NCBI GenBank assembly: GCA_006739055.1
Contig: AP019702.1
Span: 2,445,001 to 2,509,000 of the forward strand
Source: Allostella vacuolata
Lineage (GTDB): Bacteria > Pseudomonadota > Alphaproteobacteria > ATCC43930 > Allostellaceae
DNA: 64,000 bases
Direction of reading: 5' to 3'
The notes under the pieces are model-generated. The model saw only the letters and a list, made by a program, of their open reading frames with translations. It was not told where the DNA came from and made no database searches. Below are positions 60,885 through 64,000 of the stretch, piece by piece (position 1 is the stretch's first letter; every line of letters starts with the position of its first letter). The translations under genes were made by a program, and so were the position numbers.

Positions 60885-61958
60885 CTACCGGACCGTCACC
60901 TCCGCCCGCACCGGCTCGGCCAGGGGCTTGCCGTCGCGGGCGTAGGTGATCTCCGCCCGGTAGGTGCCGGGCGGCCAGCCGCCGGGCGGCCGCTTGCGCC
61001 CCACGGTGCGGAAGACGCGCGCCTGGTCGCGCTCGATCTGCTGGGTGTGGTTCACCACGGTGCGCCCGTCGGGCGCCGTCAGGCGCAGCGTGAGCGCGTC
61101 GCCGGTCACCACGTTGTAGACCTCGGCCCACACCGCCAGCAGCTCGGCGTCGGCCGCGGCGGTCGGTTGGTCGAGCTCGCCCGCGCGCGCCTTCACCACG
61201 TCGGGCTTGCCGGCGACGATGCCGGCGATGTGGATCGCGCCCGCCTGGTAGGGCAGGGCGGCCAGGGCCTCGGGCTTCCACAGCGGCTCGCGCCCGATCT
61301 GGCACTCCGCGCCGCCGGCCGTGCCGAGGAACGGATCGATCACCTTGCCCTGGTGGCGCACGGTGACGTGGATGTGCGGGAACTCGGTCTTGCCCGACAG
61401 GCCGACCAGCCCGATCGGCTGCCCCGCGGTCACCCGCTCCTTCGCCCGCACCCGGACGCTGCCGCGCCGCATGTGGCAATACTGCGTCTGCCAGCCGTCG
61501 GCATGGTCGACGACCACGCCGTTGCCGCATTCCCGCTTGGCAATGGCATCGGCCGGCCGGTCGCGGAAACTGACGTCGTCCATCTCGTCCCGCAACGCCC
61601 GCACCACGCCGTCGGCCGCCGCCAGGACCGGGACGCCCTCCTTCATCGCCTTCAGGTCGCGGATGGCGATGTCGGTGCCGTTGTGGGTGTCGTAGGACAT
61701 GACCCCGCAGCGATAGTCCTTGCGGCCCGGACCGGGATCGAGGTCGACATAGTTGACCACCCAGCAGTCCTGCCCGGGCGTGCAGCGGATCGGCAGGCCG
61801 AGGCGGACCGGCTCGGCGGCGGCGGACGGCGGTGAGACCAGTGCCAGCGCCCCCAGGGCTGCCGCCAGCAGGCCGCGGCGCCGGGACGGTTGCCCGATGC
61901 CGCCGGTCTTTGCTCTAGTATCCGTCCATCGACGCCGAAGGCCGCCCGGAATGAACAT
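60885..61958 (-). CDS. M23-family metallopeptidase (LytM-type), exported
   Basis: 357 residues with a Tat-like signal (PSRRRGLLAAALGALALVSPPSAAA, about 24-48). The LytM core is present: HNGTDIAIRD (first His and Asp, about 92), GVVVDHADGWQTQYCHM and FPHIHVTVR (HxH, about 193). M23 enzymes cut peptidoglycan cross-links. The C-terminal 90 residues form a beta-sandwich-like domain (LTLRLTAPDGRTV, WPPGTYRAEITYARDGKPLAEPV). The only available start, 61958, overlaps the divergent acyl-CoA synthetase start by 8 bp. Confidence 0.88.
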   Translation of the reverse strand: MFIPGGLRRRWTDTRAKTGGIGQPSRRRGLLAAALGALALVSPPSAAAEPVRLGLPIRCTPGQDCWVVNYVDLDPGPGRKDYRCGVMSYDTHNGTDIAIRDLKAMKEGVPVLAAADGVVRALRDEMDDVSFRDRPADAIAKRECGNGVVVDHADGWQTQYCHMRRGSVRVRAKERVTAGQPIGLVGLSGKTEFPHIHVTVRHQGKVIDPFLGTAGGAECQIGREPLWKPEALAALPYQAGAIHIAGIVAGKPDVVKARAGELDQPTAAADAELLAVWAEVYNVVTGDALTLRLTAPDGRTVVNHTQQIERDQARVFRTVGRKRPPGGWPPGTYRAEITYARDGKPLAEPVRAEVTVR

Positions 61959-63492
61959 CGCTCGCTACCTCCATCGCACCGCCGCGGTCTGGCCCGACCT
62001 GCCGGCGATCGCCTCCGGCCACCGGATCGTCGCCGACTACCGCACCCTCGGCCGCCGGGTGGCGCGGCTGGCCGGCGGCCTGGTCGGCAGGCTGGGTCTG
62101 CAATCGGGCGATCGTGTGGCGCTGATCATGCGCAACGGCCCGGCCTATGTGGAGGCGATGTACGCGGCGTGGCACGCGGGCCTGGTCGCGGTGCCGATCA
62201 ACGCCAAGCTCCACCCGCGGGAATTCGCCTACATCCTGGACCATTCGGGCGCCCGGGCGGTGTTCGTGTCCGACGACCTGCTGGAGGCGGTGGTGGAGGC
62301 CGCCGCCGGGCTGGAGGTCGCCCCGCGCCTGATCCTGGCCGACGGGCCGGACTATACGGCCCTGCTGGGCGAGCCGATGGCGATGGCTCCCGTGGCGCCG
62401 CGCGACACCGCCTGGCTCTTCTACACCAGCGGCACCACCGGCCGGCCCAAGGGCGCGATGCTGAGCCATCAGGTGCTGCAGGCCTTCCTGCTGTCCTATT
62501 TCGCCGATGTCGACACGGTCGGGCCGGGGGACAGCATCATCCACTGGTCGCCGATGTCGCACGGCTCGGGCATCAACATGCTGCCCAACATCGCCGCCGG
62601 CGCGGTGCAGGTGATCCCCGAGGGCGGCCATGGCGACGCGCCCACCGTGTTCGACCTGATCGGCCGCTGGCCGGGCGCCTCGCTGTTCGCGGCCCCCACC
62701 ATGGTCTGGCGGCTGGTCGACCATGCGGAGCGGGTGGCGGTCGACACCCGCAACCTGCGCACCATCGTCTATGGCGGCGGGCCCATGTACCTGGCCGACT
62801 GCAAGCGGGCGCTCGCCGCCTTCGGCAACAAGCTGACCCAGATCTACGGCCAGGGCGAAAGCCCGATGACCATCACCGCCCTGTCGCGCGCGATGCATGC
62901 CGATGTGGGCCACCCCCGCTACGAGGCGCGGCTGGCGTCGGCCGGGGTGGCGCAGTCGGTGGTCGAGGTCCGGGTGTGCGACGCCGAGGATCGCGACCTG
63001 CCGGCGGGGGAGGTGGGCGAGATCCTGGTGCGCGGCGACGTGGTGATGACCGGCTACTGGCGCAACCCGGAGGCGACGGCGGCGACCCTGCGCGGCGGCT
63101 GGCTGCACACGGGCGACATGGGCGCCTTCGACGAGGACGGCTTCCTGACCCTCAAGGACCGCTCGAAGGACATGATCATCTCGGGCGGCAGCAACATCTA
63201 CCCGCGCGAGGTGGAGGAGGTGCTGCTGCGCCATCCCGACGCGGCCGAGGTGTCGGTGGTCGGCCGGCCCCATCCGGAGTGGGGCGAGGAGGTGGTGGCC
63301 TTCGTCGTCCTGCGCCTGGGTGCGGCGCCCGATCCGGCGGCGCTCGACCGGCTGTGCCTCGACCATATTGCACGTTTCAAGCGACCCAAGGATTATCGGT
63401 TCGTCTCGGCGCTGCCGAAGAACAATTATGGCAAGGTCCTGAAGACGGCCCTGCGGGAAGCGATGGCCGGGGCCCCTGCCGCGGGAGGGTGA
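61951..63492 (+). CDS. AMP-dependent acyl-CoA synthetase/ligase
   Basis: 513 residues of the class I adenylate-forming superfamily. Motifs: YTSGTTGRPKGAMLSH (P-loop, about 154-169), IYGQGESPMTITAL (A5 region, usually YGxTE), HTGDMGAFDEDGFLTLKDRSKDMIISGGSNIYPREVE (A7/A8, about 389-425) and KNNYGKVLK with the catalytic Lys (about 493). It activates a carboxylic acid as acyl-CoA; substrate not evident. Coupled by GTGA overlap to the cupin gene. Confidence 0.93.
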   Translation: MNIARYLHRTAAVWPDLPAIASGHRIVADYRTLGRRVARLAGGLVGRLGLQSGDRVALIMRNGPAYVEAMYAAWHAGLVAVPINAKLHPREFAYILDHSGARAVFVSDDLLEAVVEAAAGLEVAPRLILADGPDYTALLGEPMAMAPVAPRDTAWLFYTSGTTGRPKGAMLSHQVLQAFLLSYFADVDTVGPGDSIIHWSPMSHGSGINMLPNIAAGAVQVIPEGGHGDAPTVFDLIGRWPGASLFAAPTMVWRLVDHAERVAVDTRNLRTIVYGGGPMYLADCKRALAAFGNKLTQIYGQGESPMTITALSRAMHADVGHPRYEARLASAGVAQSVVEVRVCDAEDRDLPAGEVGEILVRGDVVMTGYWRNPEATAATLRGGWLHTGDMGAFDEDGFLTLKDRSKDMIISGGSNIYPREVEEVLLRHPDAAEVSVVGRPHPEWGEEVVAFVVLRLGAAPDPAALDRLCLDHIARFKRPKDYRFVSALPKNNYGKVLKTALREAMAGAPAAGG

Positions 63493-64000
63493 CGAACGTG
63501 TTCGAAATCGAGCGATTCATCGAGGATTGCCGCGCGGCGGTGGCCGCCGACCCGACCCACAAGTCCGCCCGCGAGGTGGTGGCGCGCGCCCTGGCCGACC
63601 CGGCCGCCGTGCTGAAGGGGGTGGGGGAGCCGACCCGGGCCACGGTCGACATCCTCCACCGCTCGCCGGAGCTCACCATCCTCAACCTGGTGTGGGGGGC
63701 GAAGATGACGCTCCAGCCCCACAACCACCGCATGTGGGCGGTCATCGGTATCTATTCGGGGCGGGAGGACAACATCTTCTGGCGCCGGCGGGCGGGCGGG
63801 GGCCCGGGCCTCGAGGCGGCGGGCGCCGAGGCGCTGTCGACCGGCGACGTGGCGCCGCTCGGCCGCGACGTGATCCACTCCGTCACCAACCCGATCCCGC
63901 GCCTGACCGGCGCGCTCCACGTCTATGGCGGCGACTTCTTCGCCCCCGGCCGCAGCCAGTGGGACCCGGAGCGGCTGACGGAGGAGCCCTACGACTCCGT
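63489..64000 (+). CDS. Cupin-fold metal-dependent enzyme, N-terminal part (cut by window end)
   Basis: 170 codons are in the window; the C-terminus is missing. GTG 63489 overlaps the previous stop; GTG 63498 is an alternative. A double-stranded beta-helix is indicated by HNHRMWAVIGIYSGREDNIFW (His-x-His metal ligands, about 77-79) and VIHSVTNPIPRLTGALHVYGGDFF (third and possible fourth His). Similar to predicted cupin metalloenzymes related to cysteine dioxygenase. Coupled to the acyl-CoA synthetase, so it may act on the same compound. Confidence 0.75.
   Translation, partial: MTNVFEIERFIEDCRAAVAADPTHKSAREVVARALADPAAVLKGVGEPTRATVDILHRSPELTILNLVWGAKMTLQPHNHRMWAVIGIYSGREDNIFWRRRAGGGPGLEAAGAEALSTGDVAPLGRDVIHSVTNPIPRLTGALHVYGGDFFAPGRSQWDPERLTEEPYDS

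Overview
The window is one contiguous stretch of very GC-rich DNA from a bacterium that looks like an alphaproteobacterium, probably Rhodospirillales-like. The basis is the GC bias, the RluD-RpoH-PurA-HisZ neighbourhood, the carbon monoxide dehydrogenase-type Mo-hydroxylase operons and the style of the two-component and acyl-CoA genes. This is inferred from gene content, not from a database match.

Layout. 1-4.0 kb: end of a molybdopterin oxidoreductase gene, then a sulfur-oxidation operon (c-type cytochrome, FccB-like flavoprotein, SoxX, a SoxY relative ending AACLE, SoxZ, SoxA). 3.9-9.7 kb: LysR regulator, an unusual M19 dipeptidase-like protein with a peptide-type ABC binding protein, an Ada-type DNA repair regulator and an MFS transporter. 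9.8-13.8 kb: three-subunit Mo-hydroxylase (FAD, 2Fe-2S, Mo) plus a MoaD-like protein. 13.8-27.2 kb: a complete type I-E CRISPR-Cas locus: an array of 66 repeats and 65 spacers, then cas2, cas1, cas6e, cas5e, cas7e, cse2, cse1 and cas3, all read on the minus strand. 27.2-34.7 kb: RTX protein, AI-2E-type permease, alpha/beta hydrolase, TauD-like dioxygenase, CaiB-like CoA-transferase, YihY/BrkB membrane protein. 34.8-42.7 kb: a six-gene phosphorelay/c-di-GMP signalling locus. 42.8-51.1 kb: housekeeping genes (queE, tRNA-Glu, threonine aldolase, rluD, rpoH, CBS protein, purA, hisZ, GFA protein, tRNA-Leu). 51.2-64 kb: exported methyltransferase, APC permease, a DegP / response regulator / histidine kinase envelope-stress-like locus, enoyl-CoA hydratase, glycerol kinase, M23 peptidase, acyl-CoA synthetase and a cupin protein cut by the window end.

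The most interesting part is the 524-bp gap between cas3 and cse1. Read on the minus strand it holds two decayed I-E repeats flanking a 26-nt guide, which is 6 nt shorter than a normal spacer. The first repeat keeps the crRNA 5' handle. The second keeps the Cas6e hairpin through a compensatory base-pair change. The guide matches a site about 100 bp further downstream, 24233-24258, at 20 of 26 positions. That site has an AAG PAM directly 5', a perfect seed (positions 1-5, 7 and 8) and overlaps an extended -10 promoter element. The promoter points at a small ORF with a strong Shine-Dalgarno, a GTG start, adjacent rare ATA-TTA codons and two strong hairpins, and then at the Cascade operon. This looks like a type I-E counterpart of CreTA/CreR-type modules, in which Cascade with a partly matching crRNA-like guide represses a toxin RNA or its own operon. 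Repeats, guide, PAM and target are visible in the sequence; the function is inference.
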